Source: a virus
Strand: one strand, 5' to 3'
Length of the DNA: 64,000 nt
Virus record (IMG/VR): IMGVR_UViG_3300035703_000083
Span: 1 to 64,000 of that record
Every line of letters begins with the position of its first letter. Position 1 is the first letter of the stretch. Positions 23,226-30,256 of this stretch are shown here, piece by piece. Both the position numbers and the translations under genes were made by a program. Below the pieces are notes generated by a model that was given only the letters and a program-made list of their open reading frames with translations, had not been told where the DNA came from and searched no databases.

Positions 23226-23405
23226 ATGCAATCATTGCCCTTCGCCACCCTGGCCGCGATGCTCTGCACCTTAGCCTGGGCCTTCGTCACGCAGCCACTG
23301 CCGCCTGACAATCCCATTGCGCTGAAGATCTGCATGCAGCACCACCCCGAACGGTACTGCCGCCTCACGCATGCGCCCAGCACCATCATTGATAAGCAAC
23401 GCTAA
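23226..23405 (+). CDS. small exported Cys protein, 59 aa (paralogue of 28234-28377)
   Basis: The N-terminus MQSLPFATLAAMLCTLAWAF is a signal or anchor helix; the rest contains ICMQHHPERYCRLTHAPS. The C...YCRxxH pattern recurs in the product of 28234-28377 (CLARQSVDYCRVAH), so the two are likely distant paralogues. A disulfide between the two Cys in the periplasm is plausible. Function unknown. Confidence 0.6.
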   Translation: MQSLPFATLAAMLCTLAWAFVTQPLPPDNPIALKICMQHHPERYCRLTHAPSTIIDKQR

Positions 23406-23485
23406 TGGCTCAAGGGCTTGCCAAGCGGCCCATTTTCGACCATCATTGTCATTACAGGGCGAGAGCCCCCCTTCCTCTTCTTCCC

Positions 23486-23764
23486 ATGGACAAAACCAGT
23501 CTCGTTAAACAGTTCATCTTTAATGCTGGGGCGTCCATCGTCTCAGTGCAGTTCGTCAAGGCAAATGGCGAGCCTCGTTCCCTGCAATTCAACCCCCGCG
23601 ACACCCAAGAGATTAAAGGGACGGGCCACGCCTTGAAGGCTGCCAGCGTCGTTCGTTGCCGTGATTTCGCTATTGCTCGCAAGGAAGGGCAAGGAGCTTG
23701 GCGCTCGTTTGATTGTGAGCGCGTGACCAGCATCAAGGCCAATGGAAAGGAGCTGAGCTTCTGA
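23486..23764 (+). CDS. DUF2693-like SH3-barrel protein, 92 aa
   Basis: ATG 23486 gives MDKTSLVKQFIFNAGASIVS, then VQFVKANGEPRSLQFNPRD and RDFAIARKEGQGAWRSFDCE. The small beta-barrel pattern with a central Lys/Arg-rich turn resembles DUF2693, common among small phage proteins. It starts the array of tiny genes; an upstream hairpin-rich leader precedes it. Confidence 0.65.
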   Translation: MDKTSLVKQFIFNAGASIVSVQFVKANGEPRSLQFNPRDTQEIKGTGHALKAASVVRCRDFAIARKEGQGAWRSFDCERVTSIKANGKELSF

Positions 23765-23766
23765 CC

Positions 23767-23946
23767 ATGGCAGTCCTCGATCGCACGCCAGCATTCAGCC
23801 TTTGGAGCCGTGCCGAAGGCCGCTGGCATCATCTCGATACCAGCCCTAACGAAGCAGAGCTGCGTCTAAAGGCCGAAAGCCTTCGCAGGATCTTCACCCA
23901 CAGACAGTTCGTAGTTCTTCACGGCACCACGATGCCAGGAGATTAA
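23767..23946 (+). CDS. hypothetical protein, 59 aa
   Basis: Begins two bases after the previous stop. MAVLDRTPAFSLWSRAEGRW and the helical NEAELRLKAESLRRIF make a plausible small domain. No family recognised. Confidence 0.6.
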   Translation: MAVLDRTPAFSLWSRAEGRWHHLDTSPNEAELRLKAESLRRIFTHRQFVVLHGTTMPGD

Positions 23947-23970
23947 CAATGGGGCAGAGCAGGAGAGACT

Positions 23971-24060
23971 ATGACCTCCGTAAATGCGCTCCCTGAACAC
24001 GCTTGCCACTGCTCGGACCAAGTGGTGGACGAGAATCATTCCCATGGGTTCTCAATCTAG
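23971..24060 (+). CDS. doubtful tiny frame, 29 aa
   Basis: ATG 23971 opens MTSVNALPEHACHCSDQVVD ending in HSHGFSI; a Cys/His-rich mini-protein is possible, and the preceding GCAGGAGAGA could serve as a ribosome site. It is short and unsupported by similarity. Confidence 0.3.
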   Translation: MTSVNALPEHACHCSDQVVDENHSHGFSI

Positions 24061-24196
24061 CCTCTGTTCTGGAATGGGTGTCGTCGAACAATGCAGGTGG
24101 AACCAGCGCTGCGGAGCGTGTCATTGGCCTGCATCAAGCGCACCGCTCGTAAGTCCCCAGCCCTTTTGTAACGATATATAACGCTTATGGCTCAAG

Positions 24197-24221
24197 GGCT
24201 TGTGCTGCGGCACAGGCCTTT
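24197..24221 (+). terminator. hairpin terminator a of the small-gene array
   Basis: GGCTTGTGC pairs with GCACAGGCC (one U-G) across TGCG, followed by TTTG. Confidence 0.65.
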
Positions 24222-24269
24222 GTATTGTTCCTTTGTTCGGAGGCGAGAGCTTCCACCATCCTTGGAACC

Positions 24270-24650
24270 ATGGCCATCATTAACCACACCGTTGACCAGC
24301 TCACTGGCCCCGACTATTGGACTCAATTCGAGGGGCTCAACATCATCAGGATCACCGTTACCGTGCCCGACTGGCATGAGGCTTGGCCAATCAAGGTGCG
24401 CAATGGTGCCGAGAACCCTCGCGAGCTTGAGCTGATTGGCCTGCTGCATGTTTGCAAGACTTGGTATCTCAATGGACGGGTGGCGGATCAGTGGACTATT
24501 TCCACGCTGAACGGCCCGGTGCATGTGCCTGCTGGCACCCGCATCGTGAGCGAAGAACTGCCTGAGAAGTGGGAAGCCAACGCCCGCCAATCTGACCCTG
24601 GCAAGAAAGAGTGGTTCGCCTATTCCAACGGGCGCACGAGCTTTTGTTAA
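24270..24650 (+). CDS. hypothetical protein, 126 aa
   Basis: Starts MAIINHTVDQLTGPDYWTQF after a leader with hairpin and TATTGTT element. It is beta-rich in the middle (NIIRITVTVPDWHEAW) and ends with a basic aromatic tail. Codon use matches its neighbours. Family not recognised. Confidence 0.65.
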   Translation: MAIINHTVDQLTGPDYWTQFEGLNIIRITVTVPDWHEAWPIKVRNGAENPRELELIGLLHVCKTWYLNGRVADQWTISTLNGPVHVPAGTRIVSEELPEKWEANARQSDPGKKEWFAYSNGRTSFC

Positions 24651-24662
24651 GCCTTGTTACAA

Positions 24663-24689
24663 GGGGCCAGAGATGGCCCCTCTCTTTTC
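24663..24689 (+). terminator. hairpin terminator b of the small-gene array
   Basis: GGGGCC-agagat-GGCCCC followed by TCTCTTTTCT; placed 13 bases after the stop of 24270-24650. Confidence 0.75.
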
Positions 24690-24716
24690 TATTGTTCCTT
24701 TGTTCGCCACAGAGCC

Positions 24717-24956
24717 ATGCACCGCACCATTGAAGGACATCGCGAAAGCTCCTACCTCGCCAAGCTTGAAGCCGATCGCCAAGCCCAGCATTCTGGCTAT
24801 GGCATCCGCAAATATCACTGTGCCGATGGCACCATCAAGTGGGAAGCCTACGGATGGGAACGCCTCACTGAACTGACCACGCACACCACTTCCTACGGCA
24901 TCTTTGATCACAAGTGGGAAGCAGAACAGTATTTCAACTCCATCATCAACGGCTGA
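24717..24956 (+). CDS. hypothetical protein, 79 aa
   Basis: Encodes MHRTIEGHRESSYLAKLEAD with GYGIRKYHCADGTIKWEAYG and a helical end with YGIFDHKWEAEQYFNS. The beta-hairpin pattern around GTIKWEAYG suggests a small folded domain. It is preceded by the TATTGTTCCTTTGTTC element. Function unknown. Confidence 0.65.
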   Translation: MHRTIEGHRESSYLAKLEADRQAQHSGYGIRKYHCADGTIKWEAYGWERLTELTTHTTSYGIFDHKWEAEQYFNSIING

Positions 24957-24958
24957 TC

Positions 24959-25255
24959 ATGACACACTCCTATGCTTCTCACGATGAACTGATGGCTGTC
25001 GTGGCCTCTCAGGCTTGGGCCAATGCCACCATCCTTACGGGCAAGCTTTACGATCAAGCATTCACGCAGCGTCGCAACGGAGGCTCATCTTCTGGAGGCT
25101 TCGCTTCTGGGGAGTGCAATGGCAAAACAGTGAGCTGCACCATTGTGCCTCGCTGTATGGGCAGTGGCCGCTGGAGCAGCACCACCGTTTGGAAGGTCAA
25201 TGGCAAACGAGTGAAGCAATCAATGCTCATCCAGGAGCTTTGTAAAGAAGTGTGA
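24959..25255 (+). CDS. hypothetical protein, 98 aa
   Basis: Starts two bases after the previous stop (MTHSYASHDELMAVVASQAW). A Gly/Ser-rich turn NGGSSSGGFASGECNG is followed by beta strands with paired Cys (CTIVPRCMGSGRW). A disulfide-stabilised small domain is possible. Function unknown. Confidence 0.65.
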   Translation: MTHSYASHDELMAVVASQAWANATILTGKLYDQAFTQRRNGGSSSGGFASGECNGKTVSCTIVPRCMGSGRWSSTTVWKVNGKRVKQSMLIQELCKEV

Positions 25256-25261
25256 CAGACC

Positions 25262-25279
25262 AGGGGCTTCGGCCCCTTT
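25262..25279 (+). terminator. hairpin terminator c of the small-gene array
   Basis: AGGGGC-ttcg-GCCCCT followed by TTTGG; seven bases after the stop of 24959-25255. Confidence 0.75.
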
Positions 25280-25326
25280 GGCTATATATTGGCTTTGTTC
25301 AGGCGCGAGCCTCCTTCCTCTTTCCC

Positions 25327-25587
25327 ATGGCGACCATCCCCACCATCCATCTCAACGGCACTGGCTTCACCACGCTGCGTGATGAATACGCTGCCGCCTA
25401 CGATGCCATTGGCAAGGCAGTCGAGGCCCTGGCTAGCACCACCTCGAACGGTAGAGATTTCTATCCACAGGGAACCGATGCGTATTACAAGCATCGCGAC
25501 GAGCGCACAGAAGCATTCACCAAGCTTCGCGAGGCTCATGCTTATGTGGGCGAAGTTCTCATGGGCATTTGCGACCAGCGGCGCTGA
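25327..25587 (+). CDS. hypothetical protein, 86 aa
   Basis: Encodes MATIPTIHLNGTGFTTLRDE, then YAAAYDAIGKAVEALASTTS, and a helical RDERTEAFTKLREAHAYVGE. The build (short strand, then two helices separated by NGRDFYPQG) resembles small cyanophage proteins repeated in many genomes. It stands alone between terminators c and d. Confidence 0.65.
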   Translation: MATIPTIHLNGTGFTTLRDEYAAAYDAIGKAVEALASTTSNGRDFYPQGTDAYYKHRDERTEAFTKLREAHAYVGEVLMGICDQRR

Positions 25588-25611
25588 GCCTTTTGTAAAG
25601 CTTTATTACGG

Positions 25612-25634
25612 GGGGCTGGCAACAGCCCCTTTAT
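25612..25634 (+). terminator. hairpin terminator d of the small-gene array
   Basis: GGGGCT-ggcaac-AGCCCC followed by TTTATG; 24 bases after the stop of 25327-25587. Confidence 0.75.
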
Positions 25635-25682
25635 GCTCTATTGTTAGTCCAACGAGCCGAGAGGCTCTCCTTCCTCAGAACC

Positions 25683-25904
25683 ATGACCTCCTCCTTCCTT
25701 GAAGACCAACTCCTAAGTCTTGTTGCCGCCTTCATGGTCGAAAGCGAGCCTGGAGACGTGCTAGCGCTTCCCGCTGGAGCCATGCTTTGCAAGCGCCAAG
25801 ACGGTCGCCTCATGCTTGGTCGCAATAGCATTTCCTGGACTCTATTCAACGAAACCAGTGATGACATCGTTGCCAAAATCATCCGATGGGGGAAAGAGCT
25901 GTGA
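25683..25904 (+). CDS. hypothetical protein, 73 aa
   Basis: MTSSFLEDQLLSLVAAFMVE is followed by a short beta domain (GDVLALPAGAMLCKRQDGR). A leader with GAGCC-gaga-GGCTC hairpin precedes it. Its stop overlaps the GTG of the next gene. Function unknown. Confidence 0.6.
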   Translation: MTSSFLEDQLLSLVAAFMVESEPGDVLALPAGAMLCKRQDGRLMLGRNSISWTLFNETSDDIVAKIIRWGKEL

Positions 25905-26083
25905 ACACCGTTTTCATCATTGCTATTAGCAAAAAAGGTAAAAGCCGCATTGGTTCCTCTCTCGCTGCTGCCATTGTTGAGCAAGATCACCACGATAAAT
26001 TGTTTGTAGTGATCAATGGTTCTCAATGCAGGTGGATTAAAAAGAACAATGACCCCGATTTCAAAATCATTGGAGACGACTAA
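25901..26083 (+). CDS. hypothetical protein, 60 aa
   Basis: GTG 25901 overlaps the previous stop (GTGA). The product starts VNTVFIIAISKKGKSRIGSS and reads KLFVVINGSQCRWIKK; a small alpha-beta fold is likely. Its stop overlaps the next start in TAATG. Confidence 0.55.
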   Translation: MNTVFIIAISKKGKSRIGSSLAAAIVEQDHHDKLFVVINGSQCRWIKKNNDPDFKIIGDD

Positions 26084-26262
26084 TGAAACGCACTATTTGG
26101 CATCTCATTTCTGAAGATGGTTACGAAGATTATGCTTTGTCCCCCGAAGATCGGGACGCTCTAAAACTCATCTACGAAAAAGCTGGCACTTCTTTCACCA
26201 TTGAAGCTTTTGAAGAAGATGTTGATGACAACGACGACGAACCTCTCTACGAGCCTTTCTGA
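26083..26262 (+). CDS. acidic hypothetical protein, 59 aa
   Basis: MKRTIWHLISEDGYEDYALS is followed by EDRDALKLIYEKAGTSFTIE and a very acidic end (FEEDVDDNDDEP). It overlaps the upstream stop by one base. Unknown function; the acidity is much higher than in its neighbours. Confidence 0.55.
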   Translation: MKRTIWHLISEDGYEDYALSPEDRDALKLIYEKAGTSFTIEAFEEDVDDNDDEPLYEPF

Positions 26263-26266
26263 AACC

Positions 26267-26584
26267 ATGACTAAGCCCCGCTGCACTGTTCGCACGTATC
26301 AAGACAATGGCCCCTATTGGGAGCCCACCGTCATGCAATATTCTGCTGAATCCTTGGCGCGCCTACTGTTTCATATCAGGCTTGCCATGGAAGATGGAGA
26401 GCATGTGATTGCTATATATCATGACGATCGCTGTATTGGCCTCTGGGAGGACGACAGCGAGCCTGAGCCCGATGGTGAAGGCGGCTGGCTTATGCCTCGC
26501 GGCTGCTATGTGCTGAGACGTCCTGGGGGCCCCATGGCAGGCCGTTTCAACGCTCTGGCCAATCAATGCAAGGGGAAGGGCTGA
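26267..26584 (+). CDS. hypothetical protein, 105 aa
   Basis: Begins MTKPRCTVRTYQDNGPYWEP, with LARLLFHIRLAMEDGEHVIA, YHDDRCIGLWEDDS and a C-terminal PRGCYVLRRPGGPMAG. The alternating strands and helix suggest a compact alpha-beta domain. ATGATG overlap with the next gene. Function unknown. Confidence 0.6.
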   Translation: MTKPRCTVRTYQDNGPYWEPTVMQYSAESLARLLFHIRLAMEDGEHVIAIYHDDRCIGLWEDDSEPEPDGEGGWLMPRGCYVLRRPGGPMAGRFNALANQCKGKG

Positions 26585-26754
26585 TGATTCTCATCGACTA
26601 TTTCACTGAGGCTTGCTGCAAAGGCACTGAGCTAGTGGAGGGCTGGTATTGGTATGAAGACGATGGGGAGAAAGTGGGAGGGCCTTTTGAAGATGAAGAA
26701 GATGCCGTGCTTGCTGCTGAAGCTGGTATCACTTGGGCTGATTATGAAAAATAG
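26584..26754 (+). CDS. hypothetical acidic protein, 56 aa
   Basis: MILIDYFTEACCKGTELVEG is followed by WYWYEDDGEKVGGPFEDEED and AAEAGITWADYEK. It resembles the short WYW..DG...GPF segments of small phage proteins that I cannot tie to a function. Coupled to the upstream gene. Confidence 0.55.
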   Translation: MILIDYFTEACCKGTELVEGWYWYEDDGEKVGGPFEDEEDAVLAAEAGITWADYEK

Positions 26755-26829
26755 TTGTTAGCATGGCAAAACGACGCAGGATGCCAGTCCCACGTCGTCT
26801 CTAACCACCACCAAAAGAGAGGTTTGGCC

Positions 26830-27504
26830 ATGGCTGAAAGCAATCATAGCAGCGTGCCGGAAGGGTTCAAGGAGATTCCTGGCTGCGACGGTAAGTATTT
26901 CATCGGTAAAGATGGACGAGTTTGGAGTTGTTTGAGCAATCAAATCCTGACCCAGCATCTTGATGCGCCTAAAAAATACCTTCAATCGCTTTTAATGCTT
27001 CCAGGAAGAAAGAAGGGCACGCCTCGGTATATTCATAAGTTGGTTGCATTGACTTGGATTGGCCCCGCCCCTGGACCAACTGGAACCAAGCGTCACGAAT
27101 ACTGCGTTAACCATAAAGATGGAAACAAGCGAAATAATCACGCAGATAATTTAGAGTGGGTGACTAATTCCGAGAATCTCAGTCACGCTTGGCGCACTGG
27201 CTTGCGTGATGATTTTATCGGAGAAAATGCACCGCATTCAATCTTTACTAGCGAGGAAGTTCGCTCTATTCGTCTGCGCATTATCAATGGTGAAAAAATA
27301 AAAACTATTGCAGATGATTTCAACGTGGGGATTGGAGTTATAAAGAATATTCAAAAATTTTATTCATGGAAGCGTCAAGACTGGGATTTAATTGACGACA
27401 TGATGAAAATTTGCAAATCAAAGTGGATAGCGGAAACGAAAAGATGTGTTGAAAGTGGACAATTTTATAGTTACTCTGATATCAATAGATACAGTCAAGC
27501 GTGA
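26830..27504 (+). CDS. NUMOD4-HNH homing endonuclease with C-terminal HTH
   Basis: A 224-residue protein from ATG 26830 (GAGAGG eight bases upstream). An N-terminal NUMOD4 segment (GFKEIPGCDGKYFIGKDGR) leads to an HNH core with YCVNHKDGNKRNNHADNLEW and SENLSHAW. After GENAPHSIFTSEEVRSIR comes a helix-turn-helix, IKTIADDFNVGIGVIKNIQ, for target recognition. It is a mobile site-specific endonuclease. It sits at the boundary between the small-gene array and the repeat-rich region 27505-28010. Confidence 0.92.
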   Translation: MAESNHSSVPEGFKEIPGCDGKYFIGKDGRVWSCLSNQILTQHLDAPKKYLQSLLMLPGRKKGTPRYIHKLVALTWIGPAPGPTGTKRHEYCVNHKDGNKRNNHADNLEWVTNSENLSHAWRTGLRDDFIGENAPHSIFTSEEVRSIRLRIINGEKIKTIADDFNVGIGVIKNIQKFYSWKRQDWDLIDDMMKICKSKWIAETKRCVESGQFYSYSDINRYSQA

Positions 27505-28010
27505 GGGCACGGCTGTTGTTGTATAGGGAAAGGCTGTTGCCGTATTTAGGGATTGGCTGTTGTTATACCTAGGAACTGGCTGTTGCCGTATAAGACCCGG
27601 CTCGCTCGGTATTGCTATTGCAAGCCGTTCTCAATTAGCCTGAGTAGTACATTTGTATTAATGGTGGTACATTTGTACTACTGTTACATTTCTTCACACT
27701 TTGTAACATTTTGTAACATTTTGTAACATTAGCATTTCTTATGGTTCCCGCCCGATCGATCAGCATCGCTTATATGATCAGCCATCCTGATCGTTCCCGG
27801 CAGTCCCATTAGCATCGCTTATATGATCAGCCATCCTGATCGTTCCCGGTGGCTTGATCAGCATTGCTTATATGATCAGCTATCCTGATCCCTCGGATTG
27901 TCGATCGGCAAAACGTAGATTCTGAGCCTATGCCTCGATGCGCATAAGATTGTCGGATTGTCGATCGGAGAACGGGAAAATCTATGGGCGACGGATTGTG
28001 ACGAAATGTA
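27505..28010. repeat. repeat and palindrome cluster, candidate replication origin
   Basis: No gene fits this AT-rich stretch. It holds four GGCTGTTG-type repeats starting at 27511, 27532, 27555 and 27578. A 9-base inverted repeat AGTAGTACA/TGTACTACT spans 27643-27682. Three exact tandem TTGTAACATT units lie at 27701-27730. Two identical 39-base units (27762-27800, 27811-27849) plus a diverged third (27860-27891) each carry GATCAG/CTGATC arms. CGGATTGTCGATCGG occurs twice (27894, 27954). Iterons, tandem short repeats and AT-rich DNA are the usual components of a replication origin. Confidence 0.65.
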
Positions 28011-28233
28011 ACGCTAGCCCTGGCGATCGTTTGATTTGCGCTAGTGGGCGTCATCTTTTGCTACGGGGGGGATTGGTGCACGTATCATCGTTGGCGCCGA
28101 TTGTCAACGCAACGATGGGGGAGGATGGTCAGTTTGCAAACCGTCCACCATTCCCTAGCGTTGACAGCGGCCGGCGACTATTGTCCGTTCAGCGGTCGAG
28201 GGATCGTCCGCTTGCCTCTCAAAACCTCCGATC
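28011..28233. other. non-coding continuation of the origin region
   Basis: GC-rich, with GATC-containing words and no supported frame. A frame open from 27938 into the gp88-like gene lacks coding character here. It joins the repeat cluster to the small gene at 28234. Confidence 0.4.
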
Positions 28234-28377
28234 ATGCGACTCTCTCCATTCCCGGTTCTGTTTGCCGCCCTTGCCGTTGGCATCGTTTGGGCCCATAACG
28301 ACGCCCAAGCACGCTACGGGCGCTGTCTGGCACGCCAAAGTGTGGACTATTGCCGTGTGGCACATTGGGGCCGCTGA
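28234..28377 (+). CDS. small exported Cys protein, 47 aa (paralogue of 23226-23405)
   Basis: MRLSPFPVLFAALAVGIVWA is a signal or anchor helix; the remainder reads YGRCLARQSVDYCRVAHWGR. The C..(8)..YCRxxH end matches the protein from 23226 (CMQHHPERYCRLTH). Two copies of the same exported mini-protein in one phage suggest a useful envelope function, not known to me. Confidence 0.6.
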   Translation: MRLSPFPVLFAALAVGIVWAHNDAQARYGRCLARQSVDYCRVAHWGR

Positions 28378-28426
28378 TCGCCTCTCTCCATCCTCTCTTT
28401 ATCCTCTCTCTATCCTCTTTTTAATC

Positions 28427-29419
28427 ATGCAAGCCGCCATCACCGCCAATCCCGAAACCCTCGCATCATGTAGCTACATCCCAGGGCGTCATGATTTCAA
28501 CCCTAAGCCTTGCTACGTTAGCGCCGGTCCCATTAACAAGCGCGCCAAACTACCTGCCGAACTTAAAGCGCTTCAAGCCGCGTTAAAAGTAGACTTCAAA
28601 ACTATATTGTCGACCAATCCTAAAACTGAAAAGAGCGCAGTCCAAACCTACATCTTACATTTGGCGCCTGCCGATACTTCAGGCGTTAACATTTGCCCCG
28701 GCGCCGGCAATTGTCGTAAGATTTGCCTACATTTTGCAGGCAATCCCGTCTATATGACCGCGAAGCAAGCGGCCAGAATTCGCCGCACCCTAGCCTATTC
28801 TGCAAACCCTCAGTGCTTCATGCTTGTATTGATCTGCGCGATCCTAGACAAAATCAACAAACACGCTAGCGAACCCTTAGCGTTCAGACTGAACGGCACT
28901 TCTGACGTAGCGTGGGAGAATGTAGATTTTACCATTACGCCTGAGTTTGCTACATTCTGCCGCATAAAGTTCGGCGCGATTCTCCCTATTGGCAAGCGTA
29001 ACATTTTTGAGGTGTTTAACTTTATGCGAGACAATACGGGAGAAAATGTTACATTCTATGATTACACTAAAATCAGACGCAATTGGGCAGAATGTAAGCG
29101 CTTAGGCTATCACCTTACCTTCAGCTTCGATGGATGGAATAATGCCACCAATCTTAAACTGGCTTCTGACGCCATGGCCAATAATGTTAATTTGGCCGCT
29201 GCATTTAGCATCAAGAAAGGCCAGCCCTTAGCCTTTGATGACAATTCAGCCGATAAAATGAAGCGCTGGCTAGGTGCAGTGCCGCTGATCACTGACGGTG
29301 ACCTGACGGACTACAGACCCGCTGATCCTAATGGCGGCGTGATCGTAGGCTTAAGGTTTAAGCTCCCTCATGGCATCGCCTACAGTGCCGTAGAGAGAGA
29401 GGCCTTCTGCATCGCGTGA
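28427..29419 (+). CDS. gp88-like protein with Cx5Cx3C motif
   Basis: A 330-residue protein from ATG 28427. Near residue 90 is NICPGAGNCRKICLHFAGNP, giving Cys-x5-Cys-x3-Cys, a possible Fe-S or zinc site. Later come FRLNGTSDVAWENVDF, ENVTFYDYTKIR and AADF-like substrate segments. This matches, in my recollection, the mycobacteriophage gp88-type family of phage proteins of unknown function. The gene lies beside the repeat cluster and upstream of candidate RNA 2, and palindromes AATGTTACATT occur inside it (29045) and after it (29550). Codon choice differs from neighbours (more AT-rich). Confidence 0.75.
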   Translation: MQAAITANPETLASCSYIPGRHDFNPKPCYVSAGPINKRAKLPAELKALQAALKVDFKTILSTNPKTEKSAVQTYILHLAPADTSGVNICPGAGNCRKICLHFAGNPVYMTAKQAARIRRTLAYSANPQCFMLVLICAILDKINKHASEPLAFRLNGTSDVAWENVDFTITPEFATFCRIKFGAILPIGKRNIFEVFNFMRDNTGENVTFYDYTKIRRNWAECKRLGYHLTFSFDGWNNATNLKLASDAMANNVNLAAAFSIKKGQPLAFDDNSADKMKRWLGAVPLITDGDLTDYRPADPNGGVIVGLRFKLPHGIAYSAVEREAFCIA

Positions 29420-29468
29420 GAGGCGCCTAGGATCGCCTAGAAAGGGCGGCAGGCTGCAGCCATGATAA

Positions 29469-29499
29469 ATCCCCTAGGCGAGAGTCTGGGGGATCTTTT
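29469..29499 (+). terminator. rho-independent terminator after the gp88-like gene
   Basis: ATCCCC pairs with GGGGAT over a 14-base loop, followed by CTTTTA. It separates the gene from the downstream RNA candidate. Confidence 0.75.
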
Positions 29500-29750
29500 A
29501 TGGCGTGGGGGGATAATTCCGACATTTGAGGTCGGGATTTAGCATTGCAAATGTTACATTGTGCTAAACGGTAGCGTACGCTACAGAATTATGGGCGGAT
29601 CGGTGGTAGATTGGCCGCAGCGCAGTAACGCGGCAAAATAAAACGTGGTGGTGCGGGGTATCCCAAAATTGATGGCGGCTATTTTTCAAACGACTTTTTT
29701 GCCCCCAGTATTTATACCTACGCTCCTTCTATTTTGCGCTGTTAAAAGCT
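29500..29750. promoter_or_regulatory. regulatory stretch upstream of candidate RNA 2
   Basis: No gene. It contains the hairpin CCGAC-atttga-GTCGG near 29519, AATGTTACATT at 29550-29560, the perfect 14-base palindrome GTAGCGTACGCTAC at 29571-29584, and a TTTATACC element near 29710 that could be a -10 for the RNA. Operator and promoter functions are inferred. Confidence 0.45.
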
Positions 29751-30230
29751 AGTGCGCACTGCGCGAACGATCTAGTCTTCAATGGAAGGGAGTGAGCGCA
29801 CTAAGATTGTTCGTGCCAAGGAAAGGCTTACGAGAAGAAGCCGCCCGAAGCGGCGTAGGTTAGTGCCTTTCCCGTAGATTTTTCTTAGCAGTTCCGTTAT
29901 GGAATGCTTTATTGCTTAATTTTCATTCTTCCTTTTGCGGCTGCGCACACTTTCAGCGGCTCGAGGCTATTTACGAGCGTTTAAGCAGAAGAAGAAAGTC
30001 GTTTAGAGATGGTTGTTAGGAAGGAGCCCTATGGAAGGAACGCCTTGGGGGCTCTTGCTCGTACGGGCTCCTGGCGAAGGTTTCTTTTGAAACTGTTTCG
30101 AGAGGGGCTGGAGGAAGGTCGCTTGAAACAATCGCCTTAGGGGCTTCCTGCGCGAGGCGACCTTCCTTTGCGAGGCTTGACAACCATCGTTCCTACTGGT
30201 AATGGCAGGTAACGATTTCAGCCGAAGCTG
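29751..30230 (+). ncRNA. candidate large ornate non-coding RNA 2 (about 480 nt)
   Basis: Helices by position: 29761-29773/29804-29816 (13 pairs, two G-U) enclosing hairpins 29777-29788 and 29791-29802; 29820-29827/29865-29872 enclosing 29840-29854; 29887-29908; 29913-29919/29981-29987 enclosing 29940-29957 and 29959-29978; 30008-30016/30180-30188 enclosing 30023-30029/30065-30071, 30080-30093 and the 10-pair helix 30113-30122/30157-30166; 30188-30214; and CAGC-cgaa-GCTG at 30219-30230. G-U pairs fit the plus strand only. No frame is supported. Size, multi-junction form and phage location recall GOLLD or ROOL RNAs, but identity is unproven. Confidence 0.65.
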
Positions 30231-30256
30231 CGCCTATACCTATCATATATCGAACT

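Larger units (their letters stand above)
23947..24269 (+). other. gene-poor stretch with leader-type hairpin
   Basis: About 320 bases with at most two tiny doubtful frames (23971-24060 and a 26-codon one starting at about 24091). Its right half holds the 9-pair hairpin at 24197-24218 and the TATTGTTCCTTTGTTC element that precedes several genes of this array. Confidence 0.5.

Noticed and set aside
27762-27891. CRISPR array
   Set aside because: Only two identical copies plus one diverged copy, with 10-base gaps and shared sequence instead of unique spacers; no cas genes.
27938-28426. Long N-terminal extension of the gp88-like protein
   Set aside because: The frame is open, but it runs through repeats and a small exported-protein gene and shows no conserved-looking sequence before ATG 28427.
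29751-30230. Group I or group II intron
   Set aside because: No split gene surrounds it, no domain V-like stem or P7 core was found, and the nearest homing endonuclease (26830-27504) lies more than 2 kb away.
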